A DNA stretch of 5,333 nucleotides, taken from Nitrososphaerales archaeon TH5888. GTDB lineage: Archaea > Thermoproteota > Nitrososphaeria > Nitrososphaerales > Nitrososphaeraceae. This document shows, one piece after another, positions 1-5,033 of the stretch (its first letter is position 1; each line of letters starts with the position of its first letter). The DNA lies in the NCBI GenBank assembly GCA_014523595.1, contig JAATVN010000174.1, forward strand, positions 1-5,333. Direction: 5' to 3'. The notes beneath the pieces are model-generated. The model had not been told where the DNA came from, did no database searches, and worked only from the letters and a program-made list of their open reading frames with translations. The position numbers and the translations under genes were made by a program.

Positions 1-127
1 GGATACTGTTTCAGGGATGGAATCATCTGTAATGTTTTTGGATACTGTTTCAGGGATGGAATCATCTGTAATGTTTTTGGATACTGTTTCAGGGATGGAA
101 TCATCTGTAATGTTTTTGGATACTGTT
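1..127 (-). repeat. Perfect 39-bp tandem repeat inside the HYR-protein gene
   Basis: Three full 39-bp copies (1-39, 40-78, 79-117) are identical base for base. A fourth begins at 118 and matches for 10 bases before the unique linker sequence takes over. The period is 13 codons, so copy number can change without shifting the frame. The encoded unit reads ETVSKNITDDSIP, with one NIT sequon and three acidic residues. The array continues past the left edge, so its true copy number cannot be read here. Identity at synonymous positions suggests recent duplication or ongoing homogenisation. Confidence 0.97.
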
Positions 128-789
128 GATTCGGGCGATTTCAATTGATTAGTTTCATTCTGTGAAAGCACTGGAATTGCCTCTTCTGTACTTTCATCGC
201 TCGGTGTCTGACCTATAATAACACTAAATGAAGCTTCTGCTTTATTTCCTGATTTATCCGTTGCAGTACACTTTACTTGGTTGAGCCCTAATGGAAAAGT
301 ACTTCCCGAAGGTGGATCACATGTAGTGGCTGTATTGCCATCAACAGTGTCTGAAGCATTTGCATCATATGTTATATTAGCACCCTGAAGATCATCAGCT
401 TGTTTGAGGATACTATGTGGAACCTTAAAAGTGGGAGGTGAAGTATCCTTTACTGTCACATTAAACATGGCATAGCCAACAAGACTGGTAGCGGGGTCTT
501 TGCCAGCACAAAGTACTATGGTACTGCCCATAGGAAAGGCACTTCCACTGGCAGGATTACAATATACTGAAATTTTATCAGAATTAGTGCTCGTAGCATT
601 TACTTGGAAATTTACCTGTGTCCAGGAAGGGCTCGTTGCTCTAGCTATTATAAACGGAGGAGCCTCGACTGAGGGGGGTTGCGTAGTTGTGAGCTGAGTC
701 TTCTGAGCGAAACCACTCTGAAATAATATTATACTATATGATAAGAAAAAAATAGTCACAAAACATCCAAAGAATTTTCCTCTTATCAT
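1..789 (-). CDS. Secreted HYR-domain surface protein, N-terminal 263 residues (C-terminus outside the window)
   Basis: This is a probable exported cell-surface or adhesion protein with an immunoglobulin-like fold; its ligand is unknown. The ATG lies at 789 and the frame stays open to base 1. Residues 1-28 form a signal peptide: basic start MIRGK, a hydrophobic core, and a likely cut after GFA|Q. Two HYR-type modules follow, at about 41-114 and 117-192. Each has a cysteine pair exactly 17 residues apart (C77/C94 and C157/C174) around a similar segment, CNPASGSAFPMG and CDPPSGSTFPLG. The second module ends in the typical CTATDKSGNKAEASFSV. Residues 193-221 are an acidic, Ser/Thr-rich linker. 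From 222 the unit TVSKNITDDSIPE repeats three times and enters a fourth copy at the window edge. Eight N-X-S/T sequons are visible (N64, N110, N138, N144, N211, N226, N239, N252). HYR proteins are abundant in soil Thaumarchaeota. The domain call is firm; the role and any C-terminal anchor are unknown. Confidence 0.85.
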   Translation of the reverse strand, partial: MIRGKFFGCFVTIFFLSYSIILFQSGFAQKTQLTTTQPPSVEAPPFIIARATSPSWTQVNFQVNATSTNSDKISVYCNPASGSAFPMGSTIVLCAGKDPATSLVGYAMFNVTVKDTSPPTFKVPHSILKQADDLQGANITYDANASDTVDGNTATTCDPPSGSTFPLGLNQVKCTATDKSGNKAEASFSVIIGQTPSDESTEEAIPVLSQNETNQLKSPESTVSKNITDDSIPETVSKNITDDSIPETVSKNITDDSIPETVS

Positions 790-821
790 GAATAGTTGCA
801 GAATGATTGAACTAAGTTTGC

Positions 822-829
822 TTTTATAT
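822..829 (-). promoter_or_regulatory. TATA box of the HYR-protein gene
   Basis: On the minus strand the sequence reads ATATAAAA within GATATAAAAGC. It ends about 32 nt upstream of the ATG at 789. With the usual archaeal spacing of 25-27 nt from TATA to transcription start, the leader would be roughly 10 nt. No Shine-Dalgarno-like purine run precedes the ATG, which fits a short-leader transcript. Confidence 0.5.
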
Positions 830-949
830 CTTTTCTCTTAATCTATTTTAAGAAAATTACACACGAATTAGTTCAGGTATTATATATTCTAATATACGTT
901 ATAAGATATTGTAAAAATCTCTTAGTTTTTGCATGTTGTCAGTTGTCAT

Positions 950-1027
950 ATGCAATCTAAAAATCTTGCTGATTTTGATGTTGACAATGAATCAAGCTTG
1001 GCCGGTCAAAAGTATAGGAAAATTTAG
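950..1027 (+). other. Doubtful 25-codon reading frame, possible micro-ORF or gene remnant
   Basis: An ATG at 950 opens a frame of 25 codons ending in TAG at 1025-1027; the peptide starts MQSKNLADFDVDNESS and ends QKYRKI. The composition is protein-like: mixed acidic and basic residues and no low-complexity run. A TATA-like TTATAAGA at 899-906 would place a transcript start near 929. The frame is also open upstream to about 926. I recognise no family. At this length a chance frame in AT-rich DNA is a serious alternative. Confidence 0.15.
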
Positions 1028-1137
1028 TTAAAAAATATAATCATGTATCAAGCTCACATTGATTAATCTTGATATTCGTTTGAATTAATTAGACGAATTT
1101 CAGCAGAAGCTATTTCATAAAAATGCTATACAGATTA

Positions 1138-1476
1138 TTATTTGATCTTACTGTAAGCCTCAGAAATCTGTACTTTGATAACTTCTAATTCAGAGGGACT
1201 TTTGACTATGCAAGTAATAAGAGGATCAGTTCGACCTTTTCTAATAGAAATTATCAATGAATCATCTTTTGGTTGTACATCGGCAAAAATTCTAAAATTC
1301 AAAGATTTAGCATAAGCTATCCTGTGAGGTCTTGGTTCTTCAATGACATTGTCACCAAGTGATTTTATGAATGTACGTAAGTTTAGCAATAATGCTCTTG
1401 TTTCTTCTTCTAATCCTTCTAAATGACTTTCGAAAGAAATACCTGATTTTTCCGGATAAAAGCCAAATTTACTCAC
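1138..1476 (-). CDS. Small DUF5655-like protein, 112 residues
   Basis: This is an uncharacterised soluble protein that resembles the DUF5655 domain, found in proteins often labelled 'predicted transport protein' without experimental support. The resemblance is a helix at about 23-40 leading into SLGDNVIEEPRPHRIAYAK, then FADVQPKDDSLIISIRK (a beta hairpin in the family) and a closing helix ending in QISEAYSKIK. There is no signal peptide or membrane segment. The start is GTG at 1476: an in-frame TGA lies two codons upstream and the first in-frame ATG-free stretch runs straight into the domain, so no better start exists. No Shine-Dalgarno sequence is seen. The gene is divergent from the antiporter gene, with 156 bp between the two starts. 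The length fits a single-domain member. The family call is from memory of the motif pattern and is moderately sure; I assign no function. Confidence 0.7.
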   Translation of the reverse strand: MSKFGFYPEKSGISFESHLEGLEEETRALLLNLRTFIKSLGDNVIEEPRPHRIAYAKSLNFRIFADVQPKDDSLIISIRKGRTDPLITCIVKSPSELEVIKVQISEAYSKIK

Positions 1477-1512
1477 AATTCAAATATTTATTTCATAGTA
1501 TTTTAACTATCA

Positions 1513-1523
1513 TATTTTTTAAA
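1513..1523 (-). promoter_or_regulatory. Candidate TATA box of the DUF5655-like gene
   Basis: On the minus strand TTTAAAAAATA lies about 37 nt upstream of the GTG at 1476. The implied transcript start is near 1488, giving a leader of about 10 nt. The match is weaker than the other TATA boxes in this window and the surrounding DNA is AT-rich, so this is tentative. Confidence 0.3.
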
Positions 1524-1584
1524 GTTAGTTGTTTTCTCAGGAGAAGAATAAGCTTGTTTATTCTGAAATTAACATTCGCAGATT

Positions 1585-1594
1585 CTTATAAAAA
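1585..1594 (+). promoter_or_regulatory. Candidate TATA box of the Ca2+/H+ antiporter gene
   Basis: CTTATAAAAA on the plus strand is a good archaeal TATA match. It lies about 40 nt upstream of the ATG at 1633 and predicts a transcript start near 1615, with a leader of about 15-20 nt. It sits in the divergent gap shared with the DUF5655-like gene. Confidence 0.45.
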
Positions 1595-1632
1595 TTGAAA
1601 TAGCGTGTTAATAATTATCATCATAATAATTG

Positions 1633-2736
1633 ATGTATAACTTAAAATTTTCAAAATCTTCTGCAATTTACCTTCTTCTCGTCTTTACACCGATAGCAGT
1701 ATGTCTGGAATTTTTGCACGTTGGATATGTTATTTTATTTGTGGTAACAGCAATAGCGTTGATCCCTCTCGCAAAATTAATAGGAGATGCCACAGAACAT
1801 CTATCCACTTATTATGGCTCAACTCTCGGTTCTCTTATCAATGTAACCTTTGGTAACGCTGCTGAAATAATAATCGCAGTAGTTGCCATCAATGCAGGAT
1901 TACTGGAACTTGTAAAGGCTTCGATTACTGGTTCTATTCTGGGAAACATAATGCTTATTTTTGGTTTAAGTATGATTGCAGGAGGACTGCGACATAAAGA
2001 GCAACTATTTAATAAAGAGAATGCAGGATTGCAATCATCATTAATTTTCTTAGCGCTGATAGGGCTAGCAATTCCTACAATTTTGTCAAGTACTTTGCTC
2101 GAAGGAACAGATATTGAAAATCAATCAAAAATACAAATACTAAGTGACTCTGTGGCAATCTTGCTACTCTTCGTGTATGTTGTAGGTATTTTCTTTACCT
2201 TTTTTACTCACAAGTATCTTTTTGTATTGCCTCATAGTAACCCAGTTGAGCAACCAATGGAACGTGATCACAATCACTGGAGTAAGAAGAGATCTTTTCT
2301 TATGTTGGCAATAAGTATGGTTGGAGTTATAGTAGTAAGTGAGATTTTGGTAGGTTCTGTCGAGGAAACAAGTAAGGAATTCGGTTTTGGCGAAATGTTT
2401 GTAGGAGCTATTATTGTAGGTATCGTTGGGAACGCTGCAGAACATAGTAGCGCTATTGTTCTTGCAAGAAAGGGAAAAATGGACCTGTCAATAGGAATAG
2501 CCGCAGGTTCTGGAACACAGATAGCATTATTCGTCGTACCTATCCTTGTTTTAGTAGGTATTGTACTCGGTCAACCATTTACATTAGAATTTACATTATA
2601 CGAGTTAGCGACCCTGTTTCTTGCTGCTATCATCATGAACCTAATAGCGTTTGATGGGAAAAGTAATTGGTTTGAAGGAATAATGTTGACTTCGGTATAT
2701 ATAATAATTGCAATAGGATTTTTCTTTATAGGCTAA
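1633..2736 (+). CDS. cax: Ca2+/H+ antiporter, CAX family (CaCA superfamily)
   Basis: This is an integral membrane exchanger that expels Ca2+ (possibly other divalent cations) in return for protons. The 367 residues hold about eleven hydrophobic segments, at roughly 10-27, 30-50, 66-90, 98-118, 135-154, 172-192, 222-242, 254-278, 286-312, 322-340 and 347-366. The two inverted alpha-repeat signatures are both present: GNAAEIIIA at 74-82 and GNAAEHSSA at 266-274. Each carries the acidic residue (E78, E270) that binds the cation in this family. SGTQIALFVVP at 292-303 is also typical. The loop between halves (about 193-221) is hydrophilic, with four histidines (H193, H201, H213, H215). A TTG codon at 1630 directly precedes the ATG; I choose ATG at 1633 as the stronger start, the difference being one residue. 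Length is normal and both halves are intact. Family certain; ion preference inferred. Confidence 0.93.
   Translation: MYNLKFSKSSAIYLLLVFTPIAVCLEFLHVGYVILFVVTAIALIPLAKLIGDATEHLSTYYGSTLGSLINVTFGNAAEIIIAVVAINAGLLELVKASITGSILGNIMLIFGLSMIAGGLRHKEQLFNKENAGLQSSLIFLALIGLAIPTILSSTLLEGTDIENQSKIQILSDSVAILLLFVYVVGIFFTFFTHKYLFVLPHSNPVEQPMERDHNHWSKKRSFLMLAISMVGVIVVSEILVGSVEETSKEFGFGEMFVGAIIVGIVGNAAEHSSAIVLARKGKMDLSIGIAAGSGTQIALFVVPILVLVGIVLGQPFTLEFTLYELATLFLAAIIMNLIAFDGKSNWFEGIMLTSVYIIIAIGFFFIG
2724..2731 (+). promoter_or_regulatory. Candidate TATA box inside the 3' end of the antiporter gene
   Basis: CTTTATAG overlaps the last codons of the antiporter gene. Its centre is about 27 nt upstream of the ATG at 2755. 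That spacing would make a transcript begin almost exactly at this ATG, producing a leaderless 23-codon frame followed by the glycosyltransferase gene. Read-through from the antiporter promoter is the alternative source of transcript. Confidence 0.3.
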
Positions 2737-2754
2737 AGTCAACAGTGAAAGAAA

Positions 2755-2826
2755 ATGATTAATATTGCGCATTATGAAGTCATGCCAAAACTTAATTTCC
2801 CGGTTTGGGATATTAAACAGGATTAA
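2755..2826 (+). other. 23-codon leader frame, in frame with and abutting the glycosyltransferase gene
   Basis: An ATG at 2755 opens 23 codons (MINIAHYEVM through PVWDIKQD) ending in TAA at 2824-2826. The next three bases are the ATG of the glycosyltransferase, in the same reading frame. A ribosome ending on the TAA would be positioned to restart at once. The peptide matches nothing I recognise and is not a signal peptide. It may be a translated leader, a small protein, or chance; the downstream protein does not need it, since its own N-terminus fits the family. Confidence 0.3.
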
Positions 2827-3876
2827 ATGATTATATTTTTTGCAAGTCCAATTGGATTAGGACATGCTACGAGGGATATTGCCATTTGCGAAGAATTAAA
2901 ATCGTTGACTAAAGAGAAGATTTTAGTAGTTACTGGTCGTCCAGGATATGATATTTTCTTCAACAATGGATATTCCGTTGAGAATGTCTATAGTCCCAAA
3001 AACTTTGATATTGATAATTTAATGCAATTACGCTCACCTTTAAAATGGCTTTTTAAATATTTCATGTATTACAGAAAATGCAAACTAATTGCGACTGGTT
3101 TTGTAAATAAAAATAAAGATAGTCTAATAGTTAGTGATGAAGATTTTGCATCAATTGCCGTAGGGGAAAAAAAGAATCGCAAACGAATAGTAATTACTGA
3201 TTTACTAGAAACTCACTTTGTTAAAGGTATGTTTTCAACCATTGAATCTAGAATGAACAAATCGATGCAAAATATGCTAAGGAAATGTAACCGTATTATT
3301 ATCCCTGATAATGGTGATGATGTAGATAATATCTCTTATGTAGGACCAGTTGTGAGAAATTTGAGTACATCCGATAGGACCTTGTTACGTAAAAAACTAG
3401 GTATTGAAAAAAGAACAATATTGGTCAGTATTGGCGGCACTAATGCTGGACGCTACTTTATTGAAAAAACATTGAGTGCGTATAAGAATTTGATATTAAA
3501 AATGGATCTAGATTTATTGGTTGCTCTGGGACCTTCCTTATCTAAACTCGAAAACAATTATACCAATTATAGAAATATTGGATTTGTTGATAATTTACAC
3601 GAATATGTTTATGCGTCGGATCTTGTAGTTTCTTTAGCTGGAAGATCGACAATAGATGAATCGCGTGTTTACGGAACGCCAGGTATTTTCATACCTATCA
3701 AGCATCATTTTGAACAAGAACAAAATGCAAAGAAATTGGGTTACACATATGACGATATATCAAGATTGGAAAGGTTAATGCAAGAAAAAATTGAAACTAG
3801 TAGACTTGATAGGACCAATGTAAAGAATGGAGCCCCAATTGCTGCTAAAATTATTATGGAAATGTTACAAAAATAA
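2827..3876 (+). CDS. MurG-like GT-B glycosyltransferase (nucleotide-sugar donor)
   Basis: This is a predicted glycosyltransferase that moves a sugar from a nucleotide-sugar donor to an unknown acceptor, probably in surface glycan, glycolipid or protein glycosylation. The 349 residues show a two-domain GT-B plan. The N-terminal acceptor domain starts directly with the first beta strand IIFFAS and the loop GLGHATR (10-16). A hinge falls near 172-180. The C-terminal donor domain opens with the glycine loop SIGGTNAGR (201-209), continues with GFVDNLHEYVYASDLVVS, and carries AGRSTIDE (271-278) and IPIKHHFEQEQNAKKL (289-304). The last two are the donor-binding pattern of the MurG and glyco_tran_28 families. 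There is no membrane segment; the basic, aromatic stretch 72-86 could bind membrane. The ATG at 2827 gives the family's usual N-terminus. AGGA at 2819-2822 is only a weak ribosome site, 4 nt from the ATG. Archaea lack peptidoglycan, so a true MurG role is unlikely. Donor and acceptor are unknown. Confidence 0.85.
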   Translation: MIIFFASPIGLGHATRDIAICEELKSLTKEKILVVTGRPGYDIFFNNGYSVENVYSPKNFDIDNLMQLRSPLKWLFKYFMYYRKCKLIATGFVNKNKDSLIVSDEDFASIAVGEKKNRKRIVITDLLETHFVKGMFSTIESRMNKSMQNMLRKCNRIIIPDNGDDVDNISYVGPVVRNLSTSDRTLLRKKLGIEKRTILVSIGGTNAGRYFIEKTLSAYKNLILKMDLDLLVALGPSLSKLENNYTNYRNIGFVDNLHEYVYASDLVVSLAGRSTIDESRVYGTPGIFIPIKHHFEQEQNAKKLGYTYDDISRLERLMQEKIETSRLDRTNVKNGAPIAAKIIMEMLQK

Positions 3877-3953
3877 AGAACGATCCATGTAAAGTTTTCT
3901 GAATCCTTGAATCAAGTTCAAATACGACGACTCCCCTAATTTTATTTATGTAA

Positions 3954-4056
3954 GGCCTTCGGAGGGATTTGAACCCTCCTCGAGCGGTTTCTTCCAACAA
4001 AATTCAATTTTGTTGTCCACAGCCGCCTATACTGACCAGGCTATACTACGAAGGCC
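3954..4056 (-). tRNA. tRNA-His (anticodon GTG) with an intron and an encoded G-1
   Basis: On the minus strand the acceptor GCCTTCG pairs with CGAAGGC, leaving C73 as discriminator. The base before position 1 is G (4056), which can pair with C73; G-1:C73 is the histidine identity pair. The D arm is GTAT/GTAT with GG in the loop. The anticodon stem GGCGG pairs with CCGCT. The anticodon loop is CTGTGGA, with GTG at 4020-4018. The variable loop is CGAG and the T arm is GAGGG-TTCAAAT-CCCTC. The 5' exon spans 4056-4017 and the 3' exon 3988-3954. The mature RNA is 74 nt plus G-1. The CCA end is not encoded. The gene lies 52 bp downstream of the Nif3-family gene on the same strand, with its own TATA box between them. 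This call is as firm as can be made by eye. Confidence 0.96.
3989..4016 (-). other. 28-nt tRNA-His intron at position 37/38 with bulge-helix-bulge fold
   Basis: The intron lies between G37 and A38, the standard archaeal site. The inner helix has 9 pairs (CAACAAAAT with ATTTTGTTG) and a 3-nt loop. On one side a 3-nt bulge holds G36, G37 and the first intron base. On the other a 3-nt bulge holds the last two intron A residues and A38. The central four-pair helix between bulges joins C32-T33-G34-T35 to GAAG and has one G-A mismatch and one U-G wobble. The outer helix is the anticodon stem. The tRNA splicing endonuclease cuts such bulges. Confidence 0.9.
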
Positions 4057-4083
4057 GTTCAACATTGCTTTGATATGCTTAGA

Positions 4084-4091
4084 GTATATAA
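4084..4091 (-). promoter_or_regulatory. TATA box of the tRNA-His gene
   Basis: The minus strand reads TTATATAC in the 52-bp gap between the stop codon of the Nif3-family gene and the tRNA. It lies just under 30 nt from the first tRNA base, the normal archaeal distance, so transcription would start within a few bases of G-1. This suggests the tRNA is transcribed independently of the upstream gene. Confidence 0.55.
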
Positions 4092-4108
4092 CTGTTAGAT
4101 AATGATTC

Positions 4109-4921
4109 TTATACTCTAATGATATCTTTTCGAACAACCTCCATTCCTTCAGCCTCCAACTTGTCGCCCAAAGCATTCATACCAATTGAGTCTCCTGCCA
4201 AGTGTCCTAATATTACTAGGTTGCCTTGAATAGCGCTTTCTCTTAATTTGATCAAATCGTTATAATCAATATGAAAATATAGAACTGTGGAAATTCCATT
4301 TTCAAAATAATTCTTAGCTACGTGAAATCCACCATTAGTTCCTGCTGCGATTACTGCAACCCATTTCCCTACATATGAATCAGGTTGTCCATAGGCAACT
4401 TGAATCTTCGTCTCCGCTTTTCTAAACTCTGGTATTTCTTCTAATGATGTTATTAGTTCTGATACTAAATTTGGATTTTTGTTTTGAATCTTTTTAGAAA
4501 TCACTCTTTTTGCATACTCATCACATGGTTGATGAATGTTTACTAATGGCATATTTAGTATCTTTGCAGAATCAATAGCAGAGGAGTATATTTGAGTATG
4601 ATTCCTAATTTCTATTCTCCGCTTTAGATCCAAAATGGACGTTCTGGCAGTATTTTCTGAAATACCATTTTCCTTCATGTAATCAATATGTCTATCAATA
4701 ACTTTGTAGAAGTTAATGGCAGCTATACCAATTGGATGATGAGTTATCACTGCATCACAACCTAAATTCTTTGCTAGCATTAAATCTGCGGTTGATACAT
4801 CAATCATTAACATTATCTTCTTAAAGTTCTTACCGCGAACATGAATCGCAGTATCAGCTGGTACTGAGTTCCAGTTAACCATATCAAGTGCAATTTTTAA
4901 AATTTCATTAGTATCTAGCAT
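4109..4921 (-). CDS. Nif3-family dinuclear metal-centre protein
   Basis: This is a member of the Nif3 (NGG1-interacting factor 3) family: conserved, hexamer-forming proteins with a two-metal site and an unsettled cellular role, sometimes labelled GTP cyclohydrolase I type 2. The 270 residues are near the usual length. Candidate metal ligands appear in family order: CDAVITHHPIG at 55-65 (H61, H62), NIHQPCDEY at 128-136 (H130, D134), and GHLAGDSIGMNAL at 239-251 (H240, D244). The last site has Asp where many members have Glu. The middle segment VAVIAAGTNGGF (188-199) corresponds to the family's glycine-rich strand-turn. It appears cytosolic, with no signal or membrane segment. The ATG at 4921 gives the typical N-terminus (a helix followed by DTAIHVRG). 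The gene is divergent from taw1 and sits upstream of tRNA-His on the same strand, with no functional tie apparent. Family confident, function unknown. Confidence 0.85.
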   Translation of the reverse strand: MLDTNEILKIALDMVNWNSVPADTAIHVRGKNFKKIMLMIDVSTADLMLAKNLGCDAVITHHPIGIAAINFYKVIDRHIDYMKENGISENTARTSILDLKRRIEIRNHTQIYSSAIDSAKILNMPLVNIHQPCDEYAKRVISKKIQNKNPNLVSELITSLEEIPEFRKAETKIQVAYGQPDSYVGKWVAVIAAGTNGGFHVAKNYFENGISTVLYFHIDYNDLIKLRESAIQGNLVILGHLAGDSIGMNALGDKLEAEGMEVVRKDIIRV

Positions 4922-4951
4922 GTTGATTTTGCTTCTTGATAGATTTCTAAT

Positions 4952-4960
4952 AATATAAAG
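4952..4960 (-). promoter_or_regulatory. TATA box of the Nif3-family gene
   Basis: The minus strand reads TTTATATTA within CTTTATATTATTAG, about 31-39 nt upstream of the ATG at 4921. The predicted transcript start is near 4928-4930, giving a leader under 10 nt. It lies in the 112-bp divergent gap shared with taw1. Confidence 0.5.
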
Positions 4961-4997
4961 AAGCTTTGGAAACTAGGGCTGAATAAGATAGATTTTA

Positions 4998-5009
4998 ACA
5001 TTTAAATGT
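4998..5009 (+). promoter_or_regulatory. Palindromic TATA-like element upstream of taw1
   Basis: The 12-bp sequence ACATTTAAATGT is a perfect palindrome centred on TTTAAA. Its centre is about 30 nt upstream of the ATG at 5034, where a taw1 TATA box is expected, and implies an almost leaderless transcript. The palindrome could also be a dimeric regulator site overlapping the TATA box, but a single occurrence in AT-rich DNA is weak support. Confidence 0.35.
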
Positions 5010-5033
5010 CATTGTGCGATTCGTTCTTGTATT

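Larger units (their letters stand above)
790..1137. other. Intergenic region between two minus-strand genes
   Basis: This AT-rich stretch separates the HYR gene from the DUF5655-like gene upstream of it on the same strand. It holds the HYR-gene TATA box near 822-829 and further TATA-like runs at 878-886 and 899-906. It also contains two copies of ATCAAGCT (991-998 and 1048-1055), too short to call a repeat family. I checked the minus strand of 961-1137 and saw only ORFs of a few codons. The one plus-strand frame of note is the 25-codon candidate at 950-1027, listed separately. I see no tRNA, transposon end or CRISPR-like array here. Confidence 0.6.

Noticed and set aside
1..127. CRISPR-like array, given regular repeats at the window edge
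   Set aside because: The copies are directly adjacent with no unique spacers, and the period is an exact number of codons within an open frame.
500..697. Plus-strand open frame of 65 codons
   Set aside because: It lies wholly inside the HYR-protein gene on the other strand, which has a signal peptide and clear domains. The peptide has no recognisable family features.
991..1055. Direct repeat ATCAAGCT in the first intergenic region
   Set aside because: Eight bases occurring twice in AT-rich DNA is expected by chance, and no flanking sequence matches.
1371..1598. Plus-strand open frame of 75 codons with a hydrophobic N-terminus
   Set aside because: It overlaps the DUF5655-like gene in antisense. 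Its hydrophobic run comes from the complement of that gene's codons, and its tail runs into the antiporter promoter.
2164..2445. Minus-strand open frame of 93 codons
   Set aside because: It is antisense to the middle of the antiporter gene, whose frame is continuous and conserved. Its composition is rich in Tyr, Asn, His and Thr, as expected from a shadow frame.
3906..3950. Possible terminator after the glycosyltransferase gene: small inverted repeat CTTGAATCAAG and T-rich ATTTTATTT
   Set aside because: The stem is only five pairs around one base and lies well before the T-rich run, which is itself interrupted. The T run may act as an archaeal stop signal, but I cannot separate it from AT-rich background.
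3991..4016. Inverted repeat CAACAAAAT/ATTTTGTTG as a terminator or transposon end
   Set aside because: It is the inner helix of the tRNA-His intron: the exons on both sides complete a full tRNA cloverleaf.
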